A stretch of 64,000 nt of DNA, from NCBI RefSeq assembly GCF_024171885.1, contig NZ_JAMTCP010000007.1, positions 1 to 64,000 of the forward strand. Reading direction: 5' to 3'. This document shows positions 1 to 8,373 of this stretch, in pieces (position 1 is the stretch's first letter; each line of letters starts with the position of its first letter). A program made the translations under genes and the position numbers. Origin of the DNA: Streptoalloteichus tenebrarius. GTDB taxonomy: Bacteria > Actinomycetota > Actinomycetes > Mycobacteriales > Pseudonocardiaceae. The notes beneath the pieces were generated by a model. The model made no database searches. It was not told the origin of the DNA and saw only the letters and a program-made list of their open reading frames with translations.

Positions 1-239
1 GGCGCTGGTGCCCACCCGTTGGCGAGGCGGGTGTAGGGATACCAGCGGCCGTCGCAGCCATGACGCAACTGGACGTTCTGACCGTCGTAGGTGATGCAGT
101 TGGCCTCCAGATGCGGGGTGCCCCCGGGACCGCTGCGAACATTCTCGATCGACTCGGCTGCCTTCCGCAGGATGTCGGGGGCGACGGTGACGGGGTAGAG
201 GGTGGTGAGGACGCCGTTGACGCCCCGAAGGCGTGTCAC
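1..239 (-). CDS. Hypothetical protein, N-terminal part, runs off the left edge
   Basis: Reading leftwards from a GTG at 239, the frame stays open to the window edge (about 79 codons). It contains a helical-looking stretch (PDILRKAAESIENV) and ends with a Tyr/Trp-rich segment (CDGRWYPYTRLANGW). An in-frame stop lies just upstream at 246-248, so the protein cannot start much earlier. I do not recognise the family. It may instead be the displaced end of the disrupted gene at 305-754, but the two segments do not look alike. No clear ribosome binding site precedes the GTG. Confidence 0.35.
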   Translation of the reverse strand, partial: MTRLRGVNGVLTTLYPVTVAPDILRKAAESIENVRSGPGGTPHLEANCITYDGQNVQLRHGCDGRWYPYTRLANGWAPA

Positions 240-304
240 CCGTTGTTACCGATAGCTGGTGGATGGGTGCGCGGTCCCCCACGCAGTCCGGAAGCAGCGG
301 GCCT

Positions 305-754
305 TCACTGTGGCCTGCGGCGGATGCGAAAGCCCGGAGGGCACGGCGACGGCGGCCACCCGGGCCGGCCGCCGTCCTGCGGCGCGGGGACGTTGACCTC
401 CTCGCAGACCTGGATCTTGCCGCCACCCAGCTCGGCGACCTCGCGCACGGCCACCCTGACCGCGCGGGCGAAGCCGTGGGGGTCGGCGCGGTCGCTGCCG
501 TACCCGGCCACGAGGTCGACGACCCGGCCCTCTCCCATGTAGGGGCGAGGACTGACCGGCGTCGGCGGGTGGACCAGCTCGCCGTCCCGTCCGTAGCTGC
601 GGTAACACCGGACGTAGAACCTGTCCGCGCCGCCAGCCAACTCCCGGAGCGCGGCGGCGGTGCGGGCGACGTCCTCCGGGGGGACGTCGACGAACGTCTC
701 GAAACGTTCGAGGTCACGGTCCACCACACCCGGCCAGACACCGAAGGTGATCAC
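305..754 (-). pseudogene. Probably truncated or frameshifted gene divergent from padR
   Basis: The frame starts at GTG 754, with an AGGAG ribosome binding site eight bases upstream, and encodes about 149 residues. The first 115 or so look like the front half of a beta/alpha barrel enzyme: FGVWPGVVDRD at the start, then GEGRVVDLVAGYG, and IQVCEEVNVPAPQDGG near 110-125. After roughly base 360 the frame changes to low-complexity Pro/Arg-rich sequence and stops at 305, with no sensible continuation in the other minus frames. I infer a deletion or frameshift. The function is unknown; the N-terminal style suggests a glycoside hydrolase or isomerase barrel. The promoter carries the PadR operator pair, so this was probably the regulated target of the neighbouring PadR protein. 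Confidence 0.5.
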
Positions 755-765
755 AGGACACTCCT

Positions 766-811
766 GTTCGTATACGAGTAGTTCAGGACCCGACGGTACT
801 CGTATACGAAC
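766..811. promoter_or_regulatory. Paired palindromic operator between the PadR gene and its divergent target
   Basis: GTTCGTATACGAGTA at 766-780 and its exact reverse complement at 797-811 form a large inverted repeat. Each arm contains the perfect 10-bp palindrome TCGTATACGA (768-777 and 800-809), with centres 32 bp apart, about three helical turns. The right arm covers the expected -35 region of the PadR gene, and the left arm lies just upstream of the GTG at 754. One PadR dimer per arm would repress both directions. Confidence 0.75.
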
Positions 812-832
812 ACCGCGCGCTACCCTGACCCC

Positions 833-1390
833 GTGCCGCAGAACGCCATGGACAACCCGCTGGTCCTGCCGATGCTCGGTCTGCTCGCGGAGAGCCCACG
901 CCACCAGTACGCGCTGCTCACCGAACTCCGGGCCCGGTACGCCGTCCTCAGGGCGAAGACGTCCACGGTCTACACGCTCGTGCGGACCCTCGCGCGGCAC
1001 GGCCTCGTCACCCTCGACGAGGCGGCGGACACGGCGGAACGCCAGGAGGTCCGCCTGACCCAGGCCGGGCTCGACGAACTCCGGCGGCGTGTGGAGGCGC
1101 ACCTGCTGGACGGCGACCCCAACGCGGACCCGAAGTTCATGATCGCCCTGGCCTACCTCGGCGCGCTCGCCCCCGCCAGGGCCGTCGAGCTGCTCAGGGA
1201 ACGCGCGCGGAACCTCCGGGCGGACCTCCGCTCCGTGACCGACGTGCTCGACCGGCCCGACCTCCGGGAGCTACACATGATCGAGGCGCACTTCCTGGCG
1301 TCCCGCCTCCGGCACGACGCCGCGTGGCTCACCCGCCTGGCCGACCGCATCGAGACCGGCGACCTCGAATGGCCCACCCCCGACCAGTGA
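833..1390 (+). CDS. PadR family transcriptional regulator
   Basis: The 185-residue protein has the PadR layout. An N-terminal winged helix (about 10-85) runs from NPLVLPMLGLLAESPRHQYALLTEL to the wing RLTQAGLDELRRRV, followed by a C-terminal helical dimerisation region (about 95-180). The start is GTG 833. A -10-like TACCCT at 821-826 lies seven bases before it, so the mRNA may be leaderless. The operator arm at 797-811 overlaps the -35 position, which predicts autorepression. PadR proteins usually sense small molecules and control an adjacent gene; here the adjacent gene (305-754) appears damaged, so this regulator may have lost its main target. Confidence 0.85.
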   Translation: MPQNAMDNPLVLPMLGLLAESPRHQYALLTELRARYAVLRAKTSTVYTLVRTLARHGLVTLDEAADTAERQEVRLTQAGLDELRRRVEAHLLDGDPNADPKFMIALAYLGALAPARAVELLRERARNLRADLRSVTDVLDRPDLRELHMIEAHFLASRLRHDAAWLTRLADRIETGDLEWPTPDQ

Positions 1391-1598
1391 CCTACAGGCC
1401 CACCTCCAGCGAAGAGGTCGAACGGCCAGCCGCTGGGATTCCGCCAGGACACCACCGGTCCGGTGCGACCTCTCCCCCACTGACGTCCACATTGGACGGC
1501 AAACCCCCGCGGACCGATCGCGGGACCCCACCGACACGTGACCGGTCCCCGGCGGAGGAACTCGACCGGGGACCGGGACATGACTGGACACGGCGGCG

Positions 1599-1628
1599 AG
1601 GTGGCGCTCCCTGACGGGAGCGCCACCT
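1599..1628. terminator. Hairpin terminator between padR and RNHCP genes
   Basis: A perfect 13-bp stem (1599-1611 with 1616-1628) has a four-base TGAC loop. On the + strand it is followed by a long pyrimidine run (CCTCTTTCTCTTCTCTCC). It separates the convergent PadR and RNHCP genes and could work for both. The 1391-1598 stretch before it holds no gene I can support. Confidence 0.6.
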
Positions 1629-1653
1629 GCCGGTTCCTCTTTCTCTTCTCTCC

Positions 1654-2070
1654 TTACAGCGTCAGCAACACCCGCACCGGGACCCGACTGTCGGACAGCG
1701 GGCGAACCGCCATCCGCAACAGGGCCAACGGGTTGTCGTCACCCGCGATGCGGTTGACGCTGAGTTCCCCGCACTCCAGACAGTGGTGGATCAACATCCA
1801 CTCACCGTCGGGACGGACCGAGAGGCCCATCGCCTCCATCCGACCGCGACAGTCCGCGTCCCGGTCTCCCGGAATGCGACGGTCGACGTGCAGGCTGGTC
1901 AGGCAGTGCGGGCAGTGGTTGCGGTGCGCCGTGCCGGGTGCCGACAGCGGCACGTCGAGACGGCAGCCCACGCAGCGGAACGCGTCCGTGTGGGCGCTGC
2001 CGCGCCGGTCCGGCAGGTCCTTGGCCCGTTGTGGTCGGCGGTCGGTGCGCCGAACCTTCCGTCGTGGCAA
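1654..2070 (-). CDS. RNHCP domain protein (copy 1)
   Basis: This 138-residue protein carries the defining RNHCP core (HRNHCPHCLTSLHVD, about 49-63) between two further zinc-binding pairs, CVGC near 33 and CLEC near 98. The pattern suggests a small treble-clef or ribbon zinc protein. The start is TTG 2070, chosen because a very good ribosome binding site (GAGGGGAG) sits six bases upstream. The first 25 residues are basic. A paralogue lies immediately upstream (2110-2493), and the pair may be co-transcribed. The family has no established biochemical role; in actinomycetes it is often found near zinc-free ribosomal protein paralogues, but none is seen here. Confidence 0.8.
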   Translation of the reverse strand: MPRRKVRRTDRRPQRAKDLPDRRGSAHTDAFRCVGCRLDVPLSAPGTAHRNHCPHCLTSLHVDRRIPGDRDADCRGRMEAMGLSVRPDGEWMLIHHCLECGELSVNRIAGDDNPLALLRMAVRPLSDSRVPVRVLLTL

Positions 2071-2109
2071 GGGATTCTCCCCTCTCCCCGTTCTCGTCGC
2101 CCACCGACG

Positions 2110-2493
2110 TCACAGGGCGCCGAAGGCTTCGAGCGGGAACGGGGGCTGGGCGAGCGGCCGGACGGCCAGGCGCATCAGGATCAGTTGGTTGTCGTCGACC
2201 TGTGCGCGGTTGGCGGTCAGCTCGTCGCAGCGGACGCAGCGGTGGATGACCATCCAGTCGCCGTTGCGCAGCACCGCGATGGAGATCGGGGTCATGCGGG
2301 ACTGGCACTCGGACGGCCCGCCGTCGACCTGGTCGAGCACGTGGCACGAGTGCAGGCAGCTCGGGCAGTGGTTGCGCCGGTGGCCGTCCGGCGTCAGCGC
2401 GGTCACCGCGAGGCCGCACCAGACGCAGGTGAACGTCTCGGTCCGCAGGAAACCGCTGGGGTTGGAGGAAGAGGACGAGTTGGTGGTGGACAC
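2110..2493 (-). CDS. RNHCP domain protein (copy 2)
   Basis: This 127-residue paralogue of the neighbouring gene has a Ser-rich N-terminus, CVWC near 24, the core RRNHCPSC near 40 and CVRC near 81. These are the same three cysteine pairs in the same order as its partner. The C-terminal half (NGDWMVIHRC, NRAQVDDNQLILMRLAVRPL) also matches copy 1 closely, so the two arose by tandem duplication. There are about 40 bases between this stop and the next start. Its role is unknown; nucleic-acid or ribosome binding is the usual guess for such small zinc proteins. Confidence 0.8.
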   Translation of the reverse strand: MSTTNSSSSSNPSGFLRTETFTCVWCGLAVTALTPDGHRRNHCPSCLHSCHVLDQVDGGPSECQSRMTPISIAVLRNGDWMVIHRCVRCDELTANRAQVDDNQLILMRLAVRPLAQPPFPLEAFGAL

Positions 2494-2849
2494 CCGGAGA
2501 CACTCCTAGCCGAATTCTCGTACACGGGTACGGGTTCAGGGGCCGGAGCAGGCCGAGCGTTCCTCACGGAGGACGAGGCGGAGTCACCCCGAGAAGGCGT
2601 CGGGAAAGCCGACGCACGGGGGTGGCCCGAGTCGCACCGGGAGGTGTCAGATGCCAGGAACGCCGTCAGCGTTCGAAAGCGGTCATTCGCGGTGGCAGGA
2701 CACGTCGAGGGTGCGGTTGTGAGGCGCGCTCGGCGCGAGCCGGGACATAAACCGACCACCTTCTCGGGCGTGGGTGCGCCCGCGTGAGTTCGCTGCCAGG
2801 GACAGCGGGAACGTACCCACGCCGGTTCGGCCGCCGCCAACCATTTTTC

Positions 2850-2927
2850 GTCAGCGTCAGCGTCAGCGTCAGCGACAGCGACAGCGTCGGCGTCAGCGTC
2901 GGTGTCAGCGTCAGCGTCGGTGTCTGT
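2850..2927 (+). repeat. Hexanucleotide repeat (GTCAGC)n in an intergenic region
   Basis: Thirteen consecutive 6-bp units follow the pattern GTCAGC, with GACAGC and GTCGGC/T variants. They lie in the 455-bp gap between the RNHCP and TetR genes (2494-2948). The rest of that gap contains no convincing gene; it should hold the RNHCP promoter and the 3' end of the TetR transcript. Confidence 0.85.
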
Positions 2928-2948
2928 CGCGGAAGTCGTTCCGTCGCC

Positions 2949-3593
2949 TCACCGACGGCGCTTGCCGGTGGCGGGCCTGTCCGCCTGCTCCGCCGGCTCC
3001 GCCGGCTCCGGAACGGCGGCCGTGCCGAGGGCGGCGGTCAGGAGGCTGGTCAATGTGTCGTAGACGCGGTCGAGGTCCACCGTCTTCGGGGAGATGCGCC
3101 ACTGCTGGTGAATGCCGGTGATCGCGCCCAGCAGGACGACGGCGAGGTCGTCGGTGGTCATGCCGGCGGGAAGCGTGACCGGGTCGAGCCGGGCGGCCAG
3201 GTGGGCCCGCATCGTGTCCTGGAGCTGGGCGTAGTGCGCGTGCAGCGGCGAGTCGGGCTCGACGGCCTCGGCGATGAGGGTGATGAACAGCCGGGTCGCC
3301 GGCTGGCGGGTGAAGTCCCTGGCCTGCGCCAGGGCCTGGCCGAGGGCGTCGGGTCCGGGCTCCTGGGTGGTCTCGACGCGCCGGAGGGCGTCGACCAGGT
3401 GCTCGACCACGGCCTCCAGCAGCCCCTCCTTGTTGCCGAAGTGCCAGGGGATGGAGCCGCGGCTGATGCCGGAGCGCTCGGCGATGTCGGCGAAGGTCGT
3501 CTGCCGGTAGCCGCGCTCGGCGAACAGCTCGGTGGCCGCCTCGATCAGGATCGCGCGGCTCTCCCGCGTGGTCTGCGCCCGTCGTCCCGCCAC
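2949..3593 (-). CDS. TetR family transcriptional regulator
   Basis: The protein is 214 residues when started at GTG 3593, which has a strong ribosome binding site (GGAGGAGGGG) four bases upstream. In-frame ATGs at 3632 and 3656 lack one. The TetR helix-turn-helix spans about 12-58, with ESRAILIEAATELFAERGY then TFADIAERSGISRGSIPWHFGNKEGLL. The C-terminal ligand-binding part is TetR-like but of no recognised subclass, and the last 25 residues are Ala/Glu/Pro-rich. It faces the FAH/MBL fusion gene across an operator-rich 140-bp gap, so it most likely represses that gene and itself. Confidence 0.85.
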   Translation of the reverse strand: MAGRRAQTTRESRAILIEAATELFAERGYRQTTFADIAERSGISRGSIPWHFGNKEGLLEAVVEHLVDALRRVETTQEPGPDALGQALAQARDFTRQPATRLFITLIAEAVEPDSPLHAHYAQLQDTMRAHLAARLDPVTLPAGMTTDDLAVVLLGAITGIHQQWRISPKTVDLDRVYDTLTSLLTAALGTAAVPEPAEPAEQADRPATGKRRR

Positions 3594-3655
3594 GACGCCC
3601 CTCCTCCACCTCGGTTCCTGACGGCTCAGCATAGAACCGACCACCCGTTCTTCCA

Positions 3656-3700
3656 TTGGCCAAGCGGCATGCTCTATGTTGGCCAACACAGAGATCTCTG
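3656..3700. promoter_or_regulatory. Operator cluster between TetR and FAH/MBL genes
   Basis: Two copies of TTGGCCAA (3656-3663 and 3679-3686) lie 23 bp apart. The second is the core of the perfect 12-bp palindrome TGTTGGCCAACA (3677-3688). It is followed directly by another perfect 12-bp palindrome, CAGAGATCTCTG (3689-3700). A half-match (CAGCCAACACAG) follows at 3702-3713. These are plausible TetR binding sites controlling both divergent promoters. Confidence 0.65.
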
Positions 3701-3736
3701 TCAGCCAACACAGAACTCGACTGAGGGGTGGAGACC

Positions 3737-5677
3737 ATGCGGTGGGTGACCTACGACGCCGGACGGGGCGTGCGCACGGGTCTGCTGGTGGACGACCGGA
3801 TCCACGCGGTCGCGGAGGGGGTGTCGCTGGTCGACCTGGTCGCGCACGGCCGGGAGGGCCTGGAGCAGGCGGGCCGCGAGGCGACGGAACGGCCGGCGGA
3901 GGTCGTGGCGCTGGAGGAGGTCCGACTGCTCCCGCCCATCCCCCGGCCGCCGTCCGTGCGCGACGCGCTGTGCTTCCTGGACCACATGCGCAACTGCCAG
4001 CAGGTGATGGGAGGCGGGCGCACGCTGTCCGAGGCCTGGTACGAGATCCCGGCGTTCTACTTCGCCGCCCCCTCCAGCCTGGTCGGCCCGTACGACGACG
4101 TGCCGCTCGCGCCGGGCAGCGCGTGGTTCGACGTCGAGTTGGAGATCGCGGCGGTGATCGGCGCGGGCGGTCGCGACCTGACCCCGGAGCGGGCCGAGGA
4201 ACAGATCGTCGGCTACACGATCTACGGGGACTGGTCGGCGCGGGACCTCCAGGTGCACGAGGGCGCGCTGCGGATCGGCCAGGGCAAGGGCAAGGACGCG
4301 GCGACCACCCTCGGGCCGTGGCTGGTCACCCCGGACGAGCTGGAGCCGTTCGAGCGCGACGGCCGGCTCGACCTGGCGGTGGAGTTCGCGGTCAACGGCA
4401 GGACGATCGGCGTCGGATCCACCGGGGCGATGGACTGGACCTTCGCCGAGGTCGTCTCCTACGTCTCCCGGGGCGTGGAGCTGCGGCCCGGTGACGTGAT
4501 CGGCTCGGGCACCGTGCCCACCTGCACGCTCATCGAGCACTTCAGCCTCATGAACCCCGGGGACTTCCCCGGCTGGCTGCGGCCGGGCGACGTGGTCACC
4601 CTCGCCGTGGAGGGTCTGGGCAGGACCCGGCAGACCGTGGTCGCCGCGCCCGACCCGGCCCCGCTGCCGCCCCGGCCCAACCCGGACCGACGGGCACGCG
4701 CGCCCCGGGTCAACCCGGCCACGTCCCGGTTCCCCTACGAGCGAGGCCTGCACCGGGTCGGCCAGGACGTGTGGGCCTGGCTGGAGCCGGACGGCGGCTA
4801 CGGGTGGAGCAACGCCGGCCTGGTCCGGGGCGACGGCGCGTCACTGCTGGTCGACACCCTCTTCGACCTGCCGATGACCGAGCGGATGCTGACCGCGATG
4901 GCCGAGGTGACCGTCGGAGCGCCCATCAGGGACGCCGTGCTGACCCACGCCAACGGCGACCACACCCACGGCAACCAGCTCCTCGACCCCGACGTCCGGA
5001 TCATCGCCGCCGCGGGGACCGCGCGGGACATGCACCACGAGATGCCCCCGGACTCGATGGTCATCTCGCAGGTCATGGACCTCGGCCCCGTGCTGACCCC
5101 CTACATGCGCGAGCGGTTCGCGCCGTTCCGCTTCGCCGGCATCCAGCTCCGTCTGCCGGACGAGACCTTCGAGGACCGGCTCACCGTGGACGTCGGCGGC
5201 CGCGAGGTGCACGTGATCAACCTGGGTCCCGCCCACACCAGCGCCGACTCGGTGGTGCACGTGCCCGACGCCGGGGTGCTGTTCGCCGGCGACCTGCTGT
5301 TCATCGGCGGGACCCCGGTCGTGTGGGCCGGGCCGATCGCGAACTGGATCGCGGCCTGCGACGCGATGATCGCGCTTGACGCGCCCACCGTCGTCCCCGG
5401 CCATGGCCCGGTCACCGACCCCGACGGCATCCGCGCGGTGCGCGACTACCTCGCCCACGTCGTGGAGCAGGCCGACGCCGCGTACGCTCAGGGGCTCAGC
5501 GCCGCCGAGGCCGCCGCCCGGATCGACCTGGGCGAGTACGCGACCTGGCTGGACGCCGAACGCGTCGTGGTCAACGTCCACCAGCGGTACCGGGAACTCG
5601 ACCCCACCCTCCCCCAGCCCAACCAGATGGAGCTGATGGCGGCGATGGCGCAGTGGGACGCCGACCGGGGCCGCTGA
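3737..5677 (+). CDS. Fumarylacetoacetate hydrolase / metallo-beta-lactamase fusion protein
   Basis: This 646-residue protein has two unrelated enzyme domains. Residues about 1-300 match the FAH family, with FDVELEIAAVIG, YTIYGDWSARDLQ, the GKGKDAATTLGPWLV segment and the GSGTVPTCTLIEHF motif; such enzymes cleave C-C bonds in acylpyruvates. After a Pro/Arg linker (about 308-330), residues about 335-640 are a metallo-beta-lactamase fold: HANGDHTHG near 403, FAGDLLF near 515 and PGHG near 553. The metal motif is HxxxDH rather than HxHxDH, as in the SoxH/quinoprotein-relay type. ATG 3737 was chosen over GTG 3728 because AGGGGTGGAG lies directly upstream. Fusion implies sequential hydrolysis of one substrate, perhaps C-C cleavage followed by ester or lactone opening. 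It is probably induced through the divergent TetR. Confidence 0.85.
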   Translation: MRWVTYDAGRGVRTGLLVDDRIHAVAEGVSLVDLVAHGREGLEQAGREATERPAEVVALEEVRLLPPIPRPPSVRDALCFLDHMRNCQQVMGGGRTLSEAWYEIPAFYFAAPSSLVGPYDDVPLAPGSAWFDVELEIAAVIGAGGRDLTPERAEEQIVGYTIYGDWSARDLQVHEGALRIGQGKGKDAATTLGPWLVTPDELEPFERDGRLDLAVEFAVNGRTIGVGSTGAMDWTFAEVVSYVSRGVELRPGDVIGSGTVPTCTLIEHFSLMNPGDFPGWLRPGDVVTLAVEGLGRTRQTVVAAPDPAPLPPRPNPDRRARAPRVNPATSRFPYERGLHRVGQDVWAWLEPDGGYGWSNAGLVRGDGASLLVDTLFDLPMTERMLTAMAEVTVGAPIRDAVLTHANGDHTHGNQLLDPDVRIIAAAGTARDMHHEMPPDSMVISQVMDLGPVLTPYMRERFAPFRFAGIQLRLPDETFEDRLTVDVGGREVHVINLGPAHTSADSVVHVPDAGVLFAGDLLFIGGTPVVWAGPIANWIAACDAMIALDAPTVVPGHGPVTDPDGIRAVRDYLAHVVEQADAAYAQGLSAAEAAARIDLGEYATWLDAERVVVNVHQRYRELDPTLPQPNQMELMAAMAQWDADRGR

Positions 5678-5804
5678 CCGGCGCCGCTGACCGAGGCCGC
5701 TGACCGGCGCCCCTCAGTAGGGGTGACCGACGCTCTTCAGTAGGCGTGACCGACGCCCCTCGGGACGGGTGACCGGCGCTCCCCGGTTCCCGTGACGGAC
5801 GCGA

Positions 5805-5837
5805 ACGGGTCCGCTGCCGTGCTGGCAGCGGACCCGT
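5805..5837. terminator. Strong hairpin between convergent genes
   Basis: A perfect 14-bp stem (5805-5818 with 5824-5837) has a five-base GTGCT loop. It sits between the FAH/MBL fusion (+) and the metallophosphoesterase (-) and could end both transcripts. The preceding 5680-5800 consists of imperfect 20-25-bp repeats built on GTGACCGACGC. Confidence 0.65.
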
Positions 5838-5895
5838 GGCGTTCCCGATGATCTCGGCGTGGCGGCCCGGCCGGACATCCCCGGCCGTTCGCCGC

Positions 5896-6921
5896 TCACC
5901 ACATCGGCGTGTGCAGGGGGATCGTGATCTGCTTCAGCCAGGTGCGGGTGGTGAAGTCGCGGGCCTTGATCACGACCGCGCGGTGCGACACCTCGACCTG
6001 GAGGCCCTGGTTGAACGCGCCGCCGAGGGACACCTCGCCACCCTTGCCGTCGTCGGCGTAGCCGACCTGCACGGCGGCGGTGTTGACCACGGTGAAGCCT
6101 TCGAGGTTGCCGGTACCCGGCACCACCCGGCGCACCACCCAGTCGGACAGGTTGAGGTCCCAGTGCGTGTGCCCGGAGAACAGGAACACGTCCGGGTGGC
6201 GGCCGAGGATCGACAGCAGCCGGTCAGGTTGCAGGTAGTCGGACCGGTAGAGCTTGTTGTGCGTGCCGGAGACCGTGTTCGGCAACGGGTGGTGGGTCAG
6301 CACCATCACCGGCTTGCGGCGACCCGCCCAGTAGCGCAGCCGCTGCTCCAGCCAGGTGAACTGCTGGTCGCTGATCCACACCTCGTCCCACAGCTTCGGG
6401 TCGTGGTACTTGGCGTAGCGCTCGGTGCCGAGGCAGAGCACCGGAATCCCGCCGAAGGAGGTCTCGGTGTAGACCGTGTTCCGCCCCGCGAACCGGAAGA
6501 AGCCGCGGAAGAGCGAGTCCTCGGTCGTGCCGTTGGGCCAGGTCTCCTGGGAGAGGGTGTCCGGGTCCCGCCACTTCGGCACGTAGAACTCGTGGTTGCC
6601 GATGGCCCAGGCGACCTCGCGCGGATGCGGGTGCCGGTCCAGGGTCTTGCGGACCTCGGCGTACTCGAAGTCGTAGCCGCGCGGGGTGATGTCGCCGGCG
6701 ACGCCCAGCCCGGCGCTGCCCGGGTTGATCGCGGCGAGGTCGTCCAGGGCGCGCCCGAAGTCGGCGAGGTCGCCCTGGATGTCGCTGATGACGTTGAACC
6801 GCACGACCGGTCCCGTCACGCCCCCGTGGGGTGGGGTCGTCGCCCGCGCCTCCGCCTGCCCCGCCACCAGTGTCGTGGCCGCCGCGCCGCCGGCTGCCAT
6901 CATGAACGCCCTGCGATCCAT
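5896..6921 (-). CDS. Exported calcineurin-like metallophosphoesterase
   Basis: The 341-residue protein begins MDRRAFMMAAGGAAATTLVAG. This is a short signal with paired Arg and an Ala-rich core, consistent with Tat or Sec export and cleavage near AEA (about 24). The phosphoesterase motifs are in order: ISDIQGD (about 45), GDITPRG (about 76), GNHEF (about 108), LTHHPLP (about 210) and SGHTHWD (about 245). Together these form a complete di-metal site. Substrate is not predictable; homologues act on nucleotides, phospholipids or teichoic-acid-type phosphodiesters. It is encoded alone, downstream of P450 genes on the same strand but 216 bp away. Confidence 0.85.
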   Translation of the reverse strand: MDRRAFMMAAGGAAATTLVAGQAEARATTPPHGGVTGPVVRFNVISDIQGDLADFGRALDDLAAINPGSAGLGVAGDITPRGYDFEYAEVRKTLDRHPHPREVAWAIGNHEFYVPKWRDPDTLSQETWPNGTTEDSLFRGFFRFAGRNTVYTETSFGGIPVLCLGTERYAKYHDPKLWDEVWISDQQFTWLEQRLRYWAGRRKPVMVLTHHPLPNTVSGTHNKLYRSDYLQPDRLLSILGRHPDVFLFSGHTHWDLNLSDWVVRRVVPGTGNLEGFTVVNTAAVQVGYADDGKGGEVSLGGAFNQGLQVEVSHRAVVIKARDFTTRTWLKQITIPLHTPMW

Positions 6922-7137
6922 AGCCCGAGCAACTCCTCACGTCCCGCGTCTGACGCGCAACGTAGGCAGGCCACCCCGAGCGATCATGACTTCCGGCTTG
7001 CCCTGACGTGTACGCCCGCCGAACATCCACCCCGACCGACGTGGTCGACGTGAGCGGCGCTCGCCGGGTGTTCGCCAGGTGCTCGCCGGGTGGTTGCCGG
7101 TCCTCGCGGCGCGGGGCGCACGGGCTGGCGCCGGCGG

Positions 7138-8355
7138 TCAGCTCCTGGCGTGGCGGAGCCGGAGGACCACCCCGCTGCGGGGCCGGGTCAACACCCGGGA
7201 CAGGTCGAAGCCCAGGTCCTGTGGCGGAACCGTGAACGGCAGCCGCGCCAGGGCGCGCACGGCGACGGTGATCATCGTGAGCGTGACGCTCTCGCCGGGG
7301 CACCGGTGACCGGTGCGGACCTCGCCGCCTCCCTGCGGCACGAGCGCGTCCGGATCGACGTCGCCGGTCAGGAACCGGCTCGGGTCGAAGCGGTCGGGGC
7401 TCGGCCACCGGGTCGCGTCGTGCAGGGTGCCGTACACGTCGAGCACCACCAGCCCGCCGCGCGGCACGGGCACGCCGAGGACGTCCTGCCGCTCCCTGGC
7501 GCGGGCGGGCAGGACCGGCACGAAGGGGTAGAACCGCCGGACCTCCTGCGCGAACGCCGCGAGCGCGGCCTCGTCCCCCTCCGCGATGCGGTGGCGCCAC
7601 TCGGGGTGTTCGTGCAGCGCCCTGCCGGCGAAGGCCACGAACCACGCGACCGCCACGGTGGGGCGCACGACGTTGAGCACCGCCGTCGCGGCGACGCGCT
7701 CGGGCAGGAGCCGCCCGTCGTGGTCACGGGCGGTGGCGGCGGCGTGCAGCGCGGTGCCCGGCTCCGGGCGGATCCGCCCCGCCCGCGTGCCGCGCACCAG
7801 CCGCCTCGCCCACCGGCCGAGCCGCAGGCGGGCCAGGACCGCACGCGCGTACGCGGGTCCGGGGACCGCGAACCCGTCGAGGACGGCGGTCAACTGCCGG
7901 GCGCGGCGCGGCAGGTCCTCCGGCGCGACCGGCACCCCGGCCCACGGGAACACGGAGGCGGCCAGCACCCGCACCGCCTCGTCGAAGAGCACGACGTGGT
8001 CGCGCTCCGCCCAGTGCCGAACCACGCGCTCCCACTCGCGCTCCGCGCGTTCGCCCAGCGCCGCGACGGCGTCCTCGGTGAGCAGGTCGAGGTACATCGC
8101 CTTGCGGTGGTGGTGCTCGGCGTCGTCCAGCCCGTGCACGGTCCCCGGGCCGAACAGCAGGAGCTTGATGGGCGCGGGAAGCGAACCCTGACGTCGCAGC
8201 CGGGGATCGTAGAAACGTCGCACGCCGGCCGGTCCGCCCACGACCACGGCTTCGCGGCCGAGCAGTCGGGTGGGCGCGGCGTCAGCCGTACCTCGGAACC
8301 GACGCGCCCACGGATATCCCTGACGAACCAGCTCCAGCGTGCGATCAATCCTCAT
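7138..8355 (-). CDS. Cytochrome P450, CYP152 (fatty-acid peroxygenase/decarboxylase) type
   Basis: The 405-residue P450 has a heme Cys352 in GHRCPGE. In place of the usual acid-alcohol pair of helix I it has Arg231-Pro232 (NVVRPTVAV). That Arg-Pro pair is the hallmark of CYP152 enzymes (P450 SPalpha, BSbeta, OleT), where it anchors the fatty-acid carboxylate and allows use of hydrogen peroxide without redox partners. The EHHHRKAMYLDL segment (84-95) matches the region holding the residue that sorts decarboxylation from hydroxylation; His is present, as in the decarboxylase OleT. The usual CYP152 length is about 415-430, so this copy is slightly short but intact. The gene starts 18 bases after a hypothetical gene and probably shares its transcript. 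Confidence 0.88.
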   Translation of the reverse strand: MRIDRTLELVRQGYPWARRFRGTADAAPTRLLGREAVVVGGPAGVRRFYDPRLRRQGSLPAPIKLLLFGPGTVHGLDDAEHHHRKAMYLDLLTEDAVAALGERAEREWERVVRHWAERDHVVLFDEAVRVLAASVFPWAGVPVAPEDLPRRARQLTAVLDGFAVPGPAYARAVLARLRLGRWARRLVRGTRAGRIRPEPGTALHAAATARDHDGRLLPERVAATAVLNVVRPTVAVAWFVAFAGRALHEHPEWRHRIAEGDEAALAAFAQEVRRFYPFVPVLPARARERQDVLGVPVPRGGLVVLDVYGTLHDATRWPSPDRFDPSRFLTGDVDPDALVPQGGGEVRTGHRCPGESVTLTMITVAVRALARLPFTVPPQDLGFDLSRVLTRPRSGVVLRLRHARS

Positions 8356-8373
8356 GCCGTTCGGACTACCCGA

